From positions 1,330,258 through 1,394,257 of the forward strand of contig NZ_KE159646.1 of the NCBI RefSeq assembly GCF_000403355.2: a stretch of DNA of 64,000 bases, written 5' to 3'. Below, piece by piece: positions 1 to 8,380 of this stretch (positions are counted from its first letter, which is position 1; each line of letters starts with the position of its first letter). Source of the stretch: Adlercreutzia caecimuris B7. GTDB taxonomy: Bacteria; Actinomycetota; Coriobacteriia; Coriobacteriales; Eggerthellaceae. The translations under genes and the position numbers were made by a program. The notes under the pieces are model-generated. The model saw nothing but the letters and a program-made list of their open reading frames with translations. It did no database searches and was not told the origin of the DNA.

Positions 1-45
1 TTCGAGCACCGTGCCCTCGAGTTCGATTACATCTTCCTTAGCCAA
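1..45 (-). CDS. infA: Translation initiation factor IF-1, N-terminal fragment
   Basis: Only the first 15 codons are inside the window. The minus strand reads M(TTG)-AKEDVIELEGTVLE, which matches the highly conserved N-terminus of bacterial IF-1, the S1-fold factor that occupies the A site of the 30S subunit. The start is TTG at 45-43, preceded by an AAGGAG ribosome binding site seven bases upstream, so the TTG start is well supported. The gene continues past the left edge, where ribosomal protein genes would be expected. The short fragment is the only limit on confidence. Confidence 0.85.
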   Translation of the reverse strand, partial: MAKEDVIELEGTVLE

Positions 46-301
46 AAGTCGCTCCTTCAAGCGGTCTGATAAAGCAGCAACGCAAGATGGTATCAAAGAT
101 GCAAGACAAATTGAAGAGAAATTTTGCACAAGGGCGTAAAAAACCAAAAAGCGGGTTTGGCTTTGAAATGACCTGCTTGTCAGGCCTGCGGTCGAGCCGC
201 GCAGCTCTCGGAGATCAACCGGAGCCGCCAGGTATTTGCGCTGCCTCAGAGCGCCACCGCCTTGTCGGCGAATGGGATGATAGCACAGGCCGCTACGGGA
301 T

Positions 302-333
302 GCAAGGGAGGCGGAGCCTGCAGCCTCCCTTGC
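302..333 (-). terminator. Inverted repeat downstream of the ABC operon
   Basis: GCAAGGGAGGC at 302-312 pairs perfectly with 323-333 across a 10-base loop. It lies 14 bases past the stop of the last gene of the ABC operon (347) on the minus strand. No U-run follows, so it could be a processing or Rho-assisted end rather than an intrinsic terminator. Nothing else recognisable lies in 46-301, the stretch in front of infA. Confidence 0.5.
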
Positions 334-346
334 GCGACATTATCCA

Positions 347-1015
347 TTATCGCTCAGCCGCAAACTTCAAGAAGATGCGCTCCGGACTGTTCGCGATAAG
401 CATGGCAAACTCATTCCCCTCGATAGGATCGCGATGCTGGCGATCATAGGTTTCAAGATAGGCTGGAGACCCCGATAAAAAGAAAGGGACATCCATTTCG
501 TACGTTGACCCCGGCTTGAGCGCAAACGCAGTATCGCCAGCCAGCTCGGGATAGGCGAGACCCAGGAGCTCCTCATCAAGTTGATAGTCTTTGCTCTTAT
601 CCGCGCCCACAATCGTATAGCGAGAAAGAGATACGCCCACTTCCGACGTTCCATCTTCTGCTGACGCGGTGCCCTCGTTGGCGATGACGAGCGTCACGAC
701 AAGCACGTCCGCCCCCGACGATTCCGTCATCTCCTCCCCCTTGATATCGGAAGACGATACCCCAGCTCCAATTAAATATTCCCTCGCCGTCATAATCCGA
801 GCCTTTTCAACGGCAAGCTTGTATCCAGGTGCGAGGTCGTAAGTCGAATCGAAGTAATTGACTCCCAAGTCCGCCCGCTCTCCCATTTCAAGCACTTTCG
901 ACGGCGCTTCAGGAACAAGGGCGTTCACATGATACACCGCGACAGCCCACAGCATAAGCAATGCAGTCAGAACTATTCCGCATATACCTAGCGCAACACG
1001 GCTCCGAACACTCAT
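347..1015 (-). CDS. Membrane-anchored extracytoplasmic protein, DUF5027-like
   Basis: A 222-residue protein with one N-terminal hydrophobic segment (about residues 8-28) and a beta-rich exported domain; no lipobox. The region after the anchor, with a GERADLG motif and a run toward a late PGSTYEMDVPFF segment, parallels the protein at 3388-4113 (GEWVDL motif), so the two look like distant paralogues that flank the transporter genes. This layout recalls DUF5027-type proteins of Eggerthella relatives, an assignment made from memory. ATG at 1015 overlaps the ATPase stop as ATGA, so it is translationally coupled as the last gene of the operon. Function unknown; a role linked to the substrate or immunity function of the transporter is inferred. 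Confidence 0.6.
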   Translation of the reverse strand: MSVRSRVALGICGIVLTALLMLWAVAVYHVNALVPEAPSKVLEMGERADLGVNYFDSTYDLAPGYKLAVEKARIMTAREYLIGAGVSSSDIKGEEMTESSGADVLVVTLVIANEGTASAEDGTSEVGVSLSRYTIVGADKSKDYQLDEELLGLAYPELAGDTAFALKPGSTYEMDVPFFLSGSPAYLETYDRQHRDPIEGNEFAMLIANSPERIFLKFAAER

Positions 1016-1671
1016 GAGAGACCTCTCCCCGCAAATATCTCATGACCGTCGATGTGCCCTTCAGCCAGGTAATACACCTCATCAGATAGCGATTCCATCA
1101 GCTCTCGGTCATGACATGCCCACAATACAGCAGCCCCTCGCTCACGCTCTTTCAATATGAGCCGTCGCAGCATGCGCACTCCATCCCTATCCAAAGCATT
1201 ACTCGGCTCGTCCAAAAGCAATACAGACGGCGACTCCAGAACAGCCGCAGCAAGGCCGAGCCGCTGCTTCATCCCCAGAGAGTATTTTCTAAAAGGACGC
1301 TTATCGTCCTTCCGCAATCCAACCTCTTCCAGAACCTTATCAATAGCCTCCCCACCCACCTTATCGCGAATAGAAGCGAGGAGGCACAAGTTCATGCGAC
1401 CCGTATAGGCGCTCAGGAACTGCGGGGATTCGATAAGAATCCCCATGCTCTCGGGAAACGCTCGATCGATGCCGATAGTCGCACCATCCACGACAACCGA
1501 TCCCTTGTCGGGGGTGATAAGACCCGCGATGAGACGCATGAGCATGGTCTTACCCGACCCGTTAGGTCCGGCAATTGCGGCGATAGCACCATTCGAAACG
1601 CTGAGCGACACATCGTCGAGAATCGTCACCCCTCGAATGTGTTTCGTCACATGCTTTACTTCTATACTCAT
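1012..1671 (-). CDS. ABC transporter ATP-binding protein
   Basis: A 219-residue ABC ATPase that powers the transporter formed by the two upstream permeases. Walker A GPNGSGKT is at about 35-42, the signature YSLGMKQRLG at about 130-139, Walker B LLLDEPSNALD at about 151-161 and the switch His in WACHDRE near 187. The start was set at MSIEVKH (1671) because family members begin there and because this ATG overlaps the permease stop as ATGA; the longer upstream reading is only permease sequence in another frame. The short size and paired small permeases fit drug, lantibiotic or peptide export/immunity ABC systems. Confidence 0.9.
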   Translation of the reverse strand: MSIEVKHVTKHIRGVTILDDVSLSVSNGAIAAIAGPNGSGKTMLMRLIAGLITPDKGSVVVDGATIGIDRAFPESMGILIESPQFLSAYTGRMNLCLLASIRDKVGGEAIDKVLEEVGLRKDDKRPFRKYSLGMKQRLGLAAAVLESPSVLLLDEPSNALDRDGVRMLRRLILKERERGAAVLWACHDRELMESLSDEVYYLAEGHIDGHEIFAGRGLS

Positions 1672-2528
1672 AGTGAATCCTCGCTTCCAAAACAACGCCT
1701 TCGATTGAATGCAATACCGCCAACAAGCATCGACGCAATTGCTACGACCCCGCATACCGCTATGGCCTCGGCAAGCAACCAGCCGTCCGCAACAAACGCA
1801 CCACAGCGTGCCGCCATAGAAAAGGCGCAAAACCCGATCGGCCCCACACCGAAAGCAGACGCGACCAGCAAACCGGCAGAGGCACCGACCCCCGATATCG
1901 TACCGAAAAGGAAGGACAGGCAAAGCTGAAACAATCCGAGGGATATGGCGACTACCACAACCGCACCCATGAAGGAGAGGGCATCATAGGGCGCTCCCCT
2001 CAGTTCCTGCCAGGGAAAATCAATAAGGTAGAGCATATCGGGCGAAACCGACCACGATGGCCCCGAGCCAGCAATCAGCGAAAACAGCAGGGCAACCAGC
2101 AGCGCCGTTGCGCAAAACAGCAGCACTGATCCTGCCACCCAAACGCATTTCGCCCACCACCAAGTCCAACGGCTACCGCAAGCAATGAGGACCTGCTGCC
2201 CGAAACCGCGCAAGCTTTCCCGAGGGTATCGTGCAAGTCCGACCACCAGCAGCAGGAAGAACACGAACCACCCGATGGGAGGCGCGAAGGCGCGATCATC
2301 ACCGCCCGTGAAAGGCACGCAACCCGCGAAGTAGCCGAGCAGATAATCGCCGAGCGTAAAGGCGACATCAAAGGTCATGCCGTCATCTGCACCGGCAAGC
2401 GCCATTCCGACCTCGAGACGCAGGGCAACGAGCATGAGGACGCAGCAAAAGGCGCATGCCGTGAGCCATATTCCCGTAGAGCGCAGCGTCGCAAGAACGT
2501 CCATGACAAGGCATCGCAAGCACCTCAC
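1668..2528 (-). CDS. ABC transporter permease
   Basis: A 286-residue hydrophobic protein with about six membrane spans, starting with a short cytoplasmic segment and a first span near residues 17-40, followed by a large extracytoplasmic loop (GADDGMTFD region). It belongs with the ABC-2 style permeases that partner stand-alone ATPases. Its start overlaps the stop of the upstream permease (ATGA) and its stop overlaps the ATPase start, so the three proteins are made together. Substrate cannot be read from the sequence. Confidence 0.75.
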   Translation of the reverse strand: MRCLRCLVMDVLATLRSTGIWLTACAFCCVLMLVALRLEVGMALAGADDGMTFDVAFTLGDYLLGYFAGCVPFTGGDDRAFAPPIGWFVFFLLLVVGLARYPRESLRGFGQQVLIACGSRWTWWWAKCVWVAGSVLLFCATALLVALLFSLIAGSGPSWSVSPDMLYLIDFPWQELRGAPYDALSFMGAVVVVAISLGLFQLCLSFLFGTISGVGASAGLLVASAFGVGPIGFCAFSMAARCGAFVADGWLLAEAIAVCGVVAIASMLVGGIAFNRRRCFGSEDSL

Positions 2529-3391
2529 TGCTCATCCCTCCGACATCCTACCCGCATCAACAACAGGCACGCACCTGCCAACAGCAGAACTTCGCCGGCA
2601 ATGATCCAGCCATTCTGCACGTACTGGGTGGTGTAAGCACGAAGGTTCTCGAATAGACTCAGCTGGAAGCCTCTGATGCCGCCGAGCGCAAGGAAAATGC
2701 GCTCGTTGAGGAACTGCACCGCATAAATTGCAACGTAAGGAATCGTGAGGACCGCCACCCGATTGACGGTGAGGCAACCCAGAAGCAGCACAAAAGCGGC
2801 CCACGCACCACAGAGAACGAAGTCGAGCATACAATAGGCCGCTACGTAGATTCCGGGAGCCTCGTAAAACCAAGAGGCCCACAGATTGTCGTGATAGATT
2901 CCCGTCGTAATGACGTCGAAGACCTCTGGCGCAATGGCCGGAGCGGTCGTTGCCACGAGAGCGAGGTTCACCAACTGCGGCACCACTACCACCGTGCCCC
3001 CAGCGGCGAAGGCCGCCACGGCCTTCGCCACAAGATACTGCCTGCGGCGCGTGCGTGTGTAAATCTGGCCCACGTACCCACTACGCCGCTCTGAAGCAAG
3101 AGACCATCCGAAAGGAGCCACGGCAAGCAGAGGAGCGGTCTGGTAAAAAATAGAGCACCAAACGGTGTCACCTCCTACCGACATCCAAGAGATAAAGCAG
3201 CTGTAGGACGCAGGCGAGATGAAAACATCGCCTTCGCCGGCCGCCATCTCGTCAAGGTACTGGAAAAACGAATCTCGCCCCATCACCTCTACGGCCTCGG
3301 CGCAGCAGAGAAACAGACCTATTCCCAGAGCAACGATGAAGTAAGGATTCGCAATAGCCTTGCGCAATTCCATCTTCAGCAATCGTCTCAC
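2525..3391 (-). CDS. ABC transporter permease
   Basis: A 288-residue integral membrane protein. It starts MRRLLKMELRKAIANPYFIVAL, the typical basic amphipathic start plus first span of ABC-2 permeases, then has a long extracytoplasmic loop (about 40-95) and five further hydrophobic stretches. It shares no obvious identity with the next permease, so the two probably form a heterodimer. It starts four bases inside the end of the upstream gene and ends four bases inside the next, all on the minus strand. Confidence 0.75.
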   Translation of the reverse strand: MRRLLKMELRKAIANPYFIVALGIGLFLCCAEAVEVMGRDSFFQYLDEMAAGEGDVFISPASYSCFISWMSVGGDTVWCSIFYQTAPLLAVAPFGWSLASERRSGYVGQIYTRTRRRQYLVAKAVAAFAAGGTVVVVPQLVNLALVATTAPAIAPEVFDVITTGIYHDNLWASWFYEAPGIYVAAYCMLDFVLCGAWAAFVLLLGCLTVNRVAVLTIPYVAIYAVQFLNERIFLALGGIRGFQLSLFENLRAYTTQYVQNGWIIAGEVLLLAGACLLLMRVGCRRDEQ

Positions 3392-4113
3392 AAATGACTC
3401 CTTTTATCTTCGCACTCAAGCGCCACCCTGATTCCGCAATTTGGGTCGCCGATCCGCAAGGCGGAGGGGACGCCATCGCCAGCCATGACAATACCCGAAT
3501 GAAACGTCCTTGTTTCCCCTGGTTCGAGCCGAAAGACATTGCCGTCGCCATCCTCCAGAGAACCATCTTCTATCATGCCATCGAAATAAATCTGGTCGAA
3601 TGATTCAATGCCTTCAAGTGAAGCAATAAACGAGTTGCAAAAGCCGTCTTTCCCAGATTTCGTTGAGCCAGGAAGTGGAGAGGCGTCGACGTTTTCAACG
3701 GTGTAGGTCAGCAAGCAAAGAGAATATCCATCCTGCTTCCATGTCGGGAGATAGCTGGGAAGCTGAATGCCATCAGCAGGAATTCCCGCTGCTCCAGGAG
3801 AATCAAACAGCGCCACTTCGTCTATACGCAAACGCAACGTGCCATCCCATTCGCCGAGAGGGCGATAATCTGGCTCAATACTGCTCCTGTCCGTGTTCCT
3901 TTTCGCCATATCCGCCATAACTCCTTGGTTATCAAGATCGACCCACTCCCCTATTGGGTAAACCTCTAGGGGGGAGGACTGCGCAGGAACAACTTCTCCG
4001 GTGTAAGAAATGACCGATGCCGCAAAACCGACGACAATGACCATGGCAGCAAAAGCCACCAAGCGGAGGCGTTCACCAAATCGGTTTCCCACGCGTCCAG
4101 CCCTTTTAATCAC
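3388..4113 (-). CDS. Membrane-anchored extracytoplasmic protein, paralogue of 347-1015
   Basis: A 241-residue protein with one transmembrane anchor (about residues 18-38) and an exported domain. It carries a GEWVDL motif just after the anchor and a late LEPGETRTF segment that match in position the GERADL and LKPGSTYEM segments of the protein at 347-1015. Such paralogues at both ends of one ABC operon suggest accessory subunits. The start overlaps the end of the secreted-protein gene by eight bases. DUF5027-like by appearance; no biochemical role can be assigned. Confidence 0.6.
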   Translation of the reverse strand: MIKRAGRVGNRFGERLRLVAFAAMVIVVGFAASVISYTGEVVPAQSSPLEVYPIGEWVDLDNQGVMADMAKRNTDRSSIEPDYRPLGEWDGTLRLRIDEVALFDSPGAAGIPADGIQLPSYLPTWKQDGYSLCLLTYTVENVDASPLPGSTKSGKDGFCNSFIASLEGIESFDQIYFDGMIEDGSLEDGDGNVFRLEPGETRTFHSGIVMAGDGVPSALRIGDPNCGIRVALECEDKRSHL

Positions 4114-4609
4114 CGTTAATCACCTTATAAGTACGTGAGCTGTCAGGGCTCCATTCGCCTTTCACGTCCCCACGTTGCGAATCAGCCCAACCCGTCAAAC
4201 GAACCATGTACCCTGCCGCTGCCTTATTAACCTTAATGCTGCAATCCGTGTTGATTTTCTTAAGCGTTGCTCTTTTCTTCGTGCCAGCAACAACATTGGA
4301 CCATTTACTTCCGGTCCACATATCGACATAAACACGGCACCGATCACATACCATTTTTGAGGCACGAACATAAACAGGAGTGCCGTTATCTTTCCTTCTG
4401 GGCTCATCACCAAGGCTTGTCGCTCCACTTTTTTTAAAGGTGAAATAGAAACTTGTATTTACGTTGTTGGCATAAGGCTGGATTGAGGAGGCAGATCCCG
4501 ACGACATGCCCCCGATATCTTCGCCATCCACATCCGCAAAAGCAAACCCTGACGGAACCATAACCGTCATTGCAAGAAGGCAGGCAGCTAGTTTGATCGG
4601 AACTTTCAT
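4106..4609 (-). CDS. Secreted small protein, first gene of the ABC operon
   Basis: A 167-residue protein with a clear Sec signal peptide: basic MKVPIK, a hydrophobic core LAACLLAMTVMV and a likely cleavage after AFA near residue 23. The mature part is about 140 residues, rich in Lys, Ser and Thr, with a CDRC pair and another single Cys. Its pattern (aromatic FYFTF stretch, K-D-N-G-T-P-V-Y core, WSPDSS near the end) loosely recalls DUF2712-type secreted proteins that Bacilli encode beside ABC transporters, but this is tentative. ATG at 4609 was chosen for its AAGGA site; the longer reading starts inside the hairpin region. Position suggests it is the cargo or a partner of the transporter. Confidence 0.65.
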   Translation of the reverse strand: MKVPIKLAACLLAMTVMVPSGFAFADVDGEDIGGMSSGSASSIQPYANNVNTSFYFTFKKSGATSLGDEPRRKDNGTPVYVRASKMVCDRCRVYVDMWTGSKWSNVVAGTKKRATLKKINTDCSIKVNKAAAGYMVRLTGWADSQRGDVKGEWSPDSSRTYKVINGD

Positions 4610-4664
4610 TTTCTTTTCCTTTCTCTTGGGATTCCGACAAGGAAACCATAAGAGAAAAGAGAGG

Positions 4665-4710
4665 CGCTGTATGTCATCAGGGCTTATGAAATGCCTGATG
4701 ACATACAGCG
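4665..4710 (-). terminator. Perfect 17-bp inverted repeat between regulator and ABC operon
   Basis: CGCTGTATGTCATCAGG at 4665-4681 is exactly complementary to 4694-4710, with a 12-base loop. It begins 18 bases past the stop of the tandem LuxR gene and lies about 55 bases ahead of the secreted-protein start. On the minus strand it is followed by a pyrimidine-rich tract (CCTCTCTTTTCTCTT), so an intrinsic terminator or attenuator is likely. A long perfect palindrome could equally be a protein-binding site. Confidence 0.7.
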
Positions 4711-4728
4711 GCGGCATCAGTTCCGCAT

Positions 4729-7341
4729 TTAATTGCTCGAATCGAGAACCTTTTTAACAGCATCGGCAAATTGAGCCTTCGAGTTCACGCCCAACCGCCG
4801 ATACAACGCTAGGCGTGCATTGTTAATCGCTCCCACCGATGAATATGACTCTGCGGAGATTTTCGTTGTCGACCACCCGCGAAGAATGCCCAGCCCCACC
4901 GATACCTCCGTGGAAGAAAACCCTTTGGCAACTAGATAAGCCTCCGCACGAGTCAACTCAGACGCATCGAAAAATTTGGAGATCCCCCACAGCTCGTATT
5001 CACTCTTTACCTCGCGATAGAGTTTCGCCTGTCCGTAAGCAATCACCACCAGTAGCACCATAGCCGCCGCGAACCCAATCATAGGGAAAAACACATCGCT
5101 CGGGTCAAGATAATCGAAAACCCAGCTGCTGTACTCCATAAGGTCATTTATAAAATTCGTCACAATGCGACCAAAAGCCACACCAATACCAAGCGCAGCC
5201 GTTATAAGCCCAAACCGCGACGGCAAAAGGGGAGCCGAAAGAACGACACGCCCTAATGCAACAAGTGCCAGAGCGGGCATTACGTAAGAGCCCCCTCCCA
5301 TCATAGTTGCAACTGCTCCAACAACGAGCAAACCCCCCGCTGAAAAACTCCCTATGCCCAGAAGACGGCCCACCGTCAACAGAGTGGCGAAAACCAGCCA
5401 AGCTGCAACAAGGAGCGATGCGGCCACCGGGCGACCAAGATCAGTCCAAGCCATCTGAATAAAAAAACCAACGAACAACGCCGCCATCATAAGCCAAACC
5501 GTCACTGCAAGAGAGCCAGCAAGTAGGTAGCAGCCGCTCCCGTCGCCCGAGCTCTTAACATCAATAATCCCTTTTACAACTATACTAAGCAAAAAAGAGC
5601 CGCAGAGCGCAACGAGAAACATCAGCCCTTCCGCCGCAGCACGGGTCACTCCCCCGCCCAATGCGACTTTTAAAAATACCAAGGTGCACCAGAGCGCTAC
5701 TGCAGACATATGCAGGATTCTCTCCGCTTTCCCCCGAGATGCAAGCTTTATGCCGCTCCATTCGACGAGTCCGAAAAGCATAAAGCCCGCTCCCAGGCCA
5801 AACAACAGAGGCGCCTCCGAACCCATAGCTGCATTGCTGGATACTTGCGTGGGAATGAGCACGTACGCTATTACTACCGACCCAAGGATACCCGTTATGA
5901 CTGATGCCGCACGAGAAGAGTCCAACGGCCTCGATACCGACGAGGAGGTATCCTTATGCGACTGCGCTTTCGCCAAGAAGCGCGTTTCTCTGCAGCTTCG
6001 GTAAACACTTGAAGCTTCTTCGCCGTTGGCCAAATCAAGCTTGCGATAAGCGCGCTGCAAGTAAGCACGCACTGTTGAAGACCCAATGCCCATCACGTCT
6101 GCCGATTGAGCAGACGTGGCACCTGCAAGCATAAGTGCTAGAGCCTGCTGCTCCCGATCGGTGAGAGCCTTCACTCTGCCCTCATCGTAGATTTCCGCTA
6201 GTTCGATTTCGGTGGCAAGCTCCGCGAAGGACGATTTATTCGCCGCCTCCTTCACAAATTCATCGCCTGACAGCTCTTTCGCTTCGTGAGGCTGGCGACC
6301 AAACCCACCCCACACGCCAACAACAACCAAGCCAACCGAAGCAACAACGCATAGAACGGAGAGGAAAAGCCAGCCACAGAAGGGCATTTTCTCGTAAACA
6401 AGCACCGATCTGCTGAAAAAATTCCACACGATGATTCCAAAAGCATAGGCCGCAAGCACCCGACACCCCTTGTCCCACTGCGGGAAAAGCGAGAACCTCT
6501 TTGTTTTTTCGCTGACAAGCGCATCTCTGCGCTCGCGCCCATTCCTCGGAAAATAAAGGCACCATGTCACCGCCAGCAAGAGGGCAATGATTCCCGAGAG
6601 CGCTGCAGCAGCTGAAGGGCCCAACTGAAACCAAAATACTTCACCGCTAAAGGCCCGAGGGACGGAGGGCAACCATGCTTCCTGATGAAATACGAAGAAT
6701 TCCAGAGGTTCTTTTGAGAAGCCCGCCACGCAAGAGAGCGCAATCGCTGTTGGATACATGGAAACGACCCTCGCAGAATCATCCTTCGCTGCCTGACAGC
6801 TGGCACCGAATTCTCGGACACCGACCCAACAAGGGGCAAAAGCGCAGAGAAACGCCGCGACGAGCAAGCCCATTTTCCCACATTCCTCCACGCACACCCG
6901 CCATGGTGTGTCAAAAATAAGGCTTATCGGAAAAACAAAAGGGCACGCCGTCCCCTCATGTGAGTGAAGGGGCATTGCCGCGTATATAACTTCAGGATCA
7001 CCCTCAAGCACAACAAAGAGACCGACCAGCTCAGCTACGCTGAGTGCAACAGCCAGCAACCACCCACTCGCGAAAAGAACTGCCATTGCAATTCTCGCCC
7101 AACAGCAAGTCGATAGAATCCCCTCGGCCCTATTGCGTAAGACGCTCATAGCAGCAGAATTCCAAACCGCACCAAACAAGCACCCGATCAATAGCCCGAA
7201 GGCCACCCAAGCGTAGAAACCCGTAAGAACGGGACCTCGGTAAGGCTCAGCCAGGAAAAAGGGCGTTGCGGTTAATGCCACAAACCAAATAATCCACGCC
7301 GTACCAATAACCGCCGCTCTCGCAGTGCTCCCACGCTTCAT
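4729..7341 (-). CDS. Tandem membrane LuxR-type regulator (two membrane/HTH units in one chain)
   Basis: About 870 residues. Unlike usual membrane LuxR regulators of this lineage (one multi-span half plus one C-terminal helix-turn-helix, about 450-500 residues), this protein repeats the layout. Spans cover roughly 15-350, a first LuxR-type HTH follows at about 390-455 (LTDREQQAL ... SSTVRAYLQRAYRKL), then new spans at about 480-775 and a second HTH at the end (LTRAEAYL ... AINNARLALYRRLGV). HTH1 keeps the classic T-x-R-E-x-x-x-L start; HTH2 is divergent (TRAEAYLVAKG). It sits directly upstream of the ABC operon on the same strand and probably controls it. The start is ambiguous: ATG at 7341 or TTG at 7362. 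Confidence 0.75.
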   Translation of the reverse strand: MKRGSTARAAVIGTAWIIWFVALTATPFFLAEPYRGPVLTGFYAWVAFGLLIGCLFGAVWNSAAMSVLRNRAEGILSTCCWARIAMAVLFASGWLLAVALSVAELVGLFVVLEGDPEVIYAAMPLHSHEGTACPFVFPISLIFDTPWRVCVEECGKMGLLVAAFLCAFAPCWVGVREFGASCQAAKDDSARVVSMYPTAIALSCVAGFSKEPLEFFVFHQEAWLPSVPRAFSGEVFWFQLGPSAAAALSGIIALLLAVTWCLYFPRNGRERRDALVSEKTKRFSLFPQWDKGCRVLAAYAFGIIVWNFFSRSVLVYEKMPFCGWLFLSVLCVVASVGLVVVGVWGGFGRQPHEAKELSGDEFVKEAANKSSFAELATEIELAEIYDEGRVKALTDREQQALALMLAGATSAQSADVMGIGSSTVRAYLQRAYRKLDLANGEEASSVYRSCRETRFLAKAQSHKDTSSSVSRPLDSSRAASVITGILGSVVIAYVLIPTQVSSNAAMGSEAPLLFGLGAGFMLFGLVEWSGIKLASRGKAERILHMSAVALWCTLVFLKVALGGGVTRAAAEGLMFLVALCGSFLLSIVVKGIIDVKSSGDGSGCYLLAGSLAVTVWLMMAALFVGFFIQMAWTDLGRPVAASLLVAAWLVFATLLTVGRLLGIGSFSAGGLLVVGAVATMMGGGSYVMPALALVALGRVVLSAPLLPSRFGLITAALGIGVAFGRIVTNFINDLMEYSSWVFDYLDPSDVFFPMIGFAAAMVLLVVIAYGQAKLYREVKSEYELWGISKFFDASELTRAEAYLVAKGFSSTEVSVGLGILRGWSTTKISAESYSSVGAINNARLALYRRLGVNSKAQFADAVKKVLDSSN

Positions 7342-7605
7342 GTATCGCCATACTCTCCACAACTTTACGCCTTACGTCTCCCCTCCATAAAAGATCAGTA
7401 TATCATTGGATGGTTTTACGCCGTGGTGCCCCAGGCGCTATTGATACCTATTGGGGCAGCTTGAAAGCCCAGCGATCTTACCCTTCCCCCGGCATTCCCG
7501 CCAACGTTGGCGAGCCAGCAGCAGGCCGCGAGCGCCACGCTGGCGCGATGGGGCGGCTCGGCAGGGGCCTCTTGGACAGGAGCGCGAGTGAACGGATCCC
7601 CGTCT

Positions 7606-8045
7606 CTAGGTGCGCGCGCCATTCGAAGCTGCGACCGAACGCTGCGCCCATTCTTCTTCGCCATCCACCTGCAAGAGCAAAGGCGCATTATCGTCCCGAT
7701 ATCTTTGGGGGCACTCGGCAAGAGCAGAGGTATCCTCGCCGGCAACATGCCACGCAATGCCGCGATCCACCTCGCGATAGCCGTGGGCGACGAAATTCCG
7801 GAAGCCCCCGATCTGTCGCCATGGGTAATCGAGGAAGGAGAACACGACGTCATCGGAAAGATGGATGGTATCTTCAGCGATGCGATAAACGGGGGGCATC
7901 ACCGCATCGTAGGCCAATTCCCCATCATCCGAGTCATCATTCACGAACTTCTCCCCATCAAGGGAGAAACGTTGGATACGGGTTGTAAGAGTCCTCGCAT
8001 CGTCTCGATAATGACGCTTATGAGATCGAGATCGCGCTCAGCTGC
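7606..8045 (-). pseudogene. Decayed HepT-like toxin (minimal nucleotidyltransferase partner)
   Basis: The reading at 7606-7944 contains the HepT (DUF86) core, including GFRNFVAHGYREVD with the R-x4-H nuclease motif, and an LSDD segment. Its natural N-terminus, ERDLDLISVIIE, lies further upstream (about 8000-8035) in a different frame, so at least one frameshift near 7990-8010 separates the halves. In intact systems HepT is a RNase neutralised by AMPylation from MNT. The neighbouring nucleotidyltransferase is also frameshifted, so the pair is probably dead. Confidence 0.7.
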
Positions 8046-8335
8046 TGTATAGAGCACCTCCTCATCACGCTGCATGCGCTTTCGGAAAGCCGGACGCATA
8101 AACTCAAGGGGGTTGGCCACCATCTCGACAGAACGGCCCAAGTACCCCCCAGCGATTCCTGAATATCGAGCAAGTCGGCATAATCGATTTCCAGATCGCA
8201 TTCCAGCCGTACGTCAACATCGCTTTGAGGCCCTGCCTCGCCGCGAGCGAACGAGCCGAACAGGTACACCGCGCGCACGTCGTAAGGCACCACAGCGCTC
8301 TTCAGGACTTCCGCTATGTGCTCGATCGTCAACAT
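8046..8335 (-). pseudogene. Decayed MNT-type nucleotidyltransferase antitoxin
   Basis: From ATG 8335 the frame gives MLTIEHIAEVL and the catalytic GSFARGEAGPQSDVD motif (G-S-x10-D-x-D), typical of minimal nucleotidyltransferases. It shifts frame at a run of six G (C6 at 8145-8150 on the plus strand): before it the protein reads DIQESLGG, after it the family C-terminus (YLGRSVEMVANPLEFMRP) continues in the next frame. One extra G would restore it. The normal stop before the HepT start is also missing. Confidence 0.75.
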
Positions 8336-8380
8336 GGGGAAAGTATGGCACGCGTGCACACAGCGAGGACAAACCGCCCC

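Noticed and set aside
87-449. 120-codon plus-strand frame between infA and the first operon
   Set aside because: Overlaps the 3' end of the gene at 347-1015 on the other strand and has no family features or good ribosome site.
7507-8052. Plus-strand frames over the MNT/HepT region
   Set aside because: The minus strand shows clear HepT and nucleotidyltransferase motifs; the plus frames are shadows.
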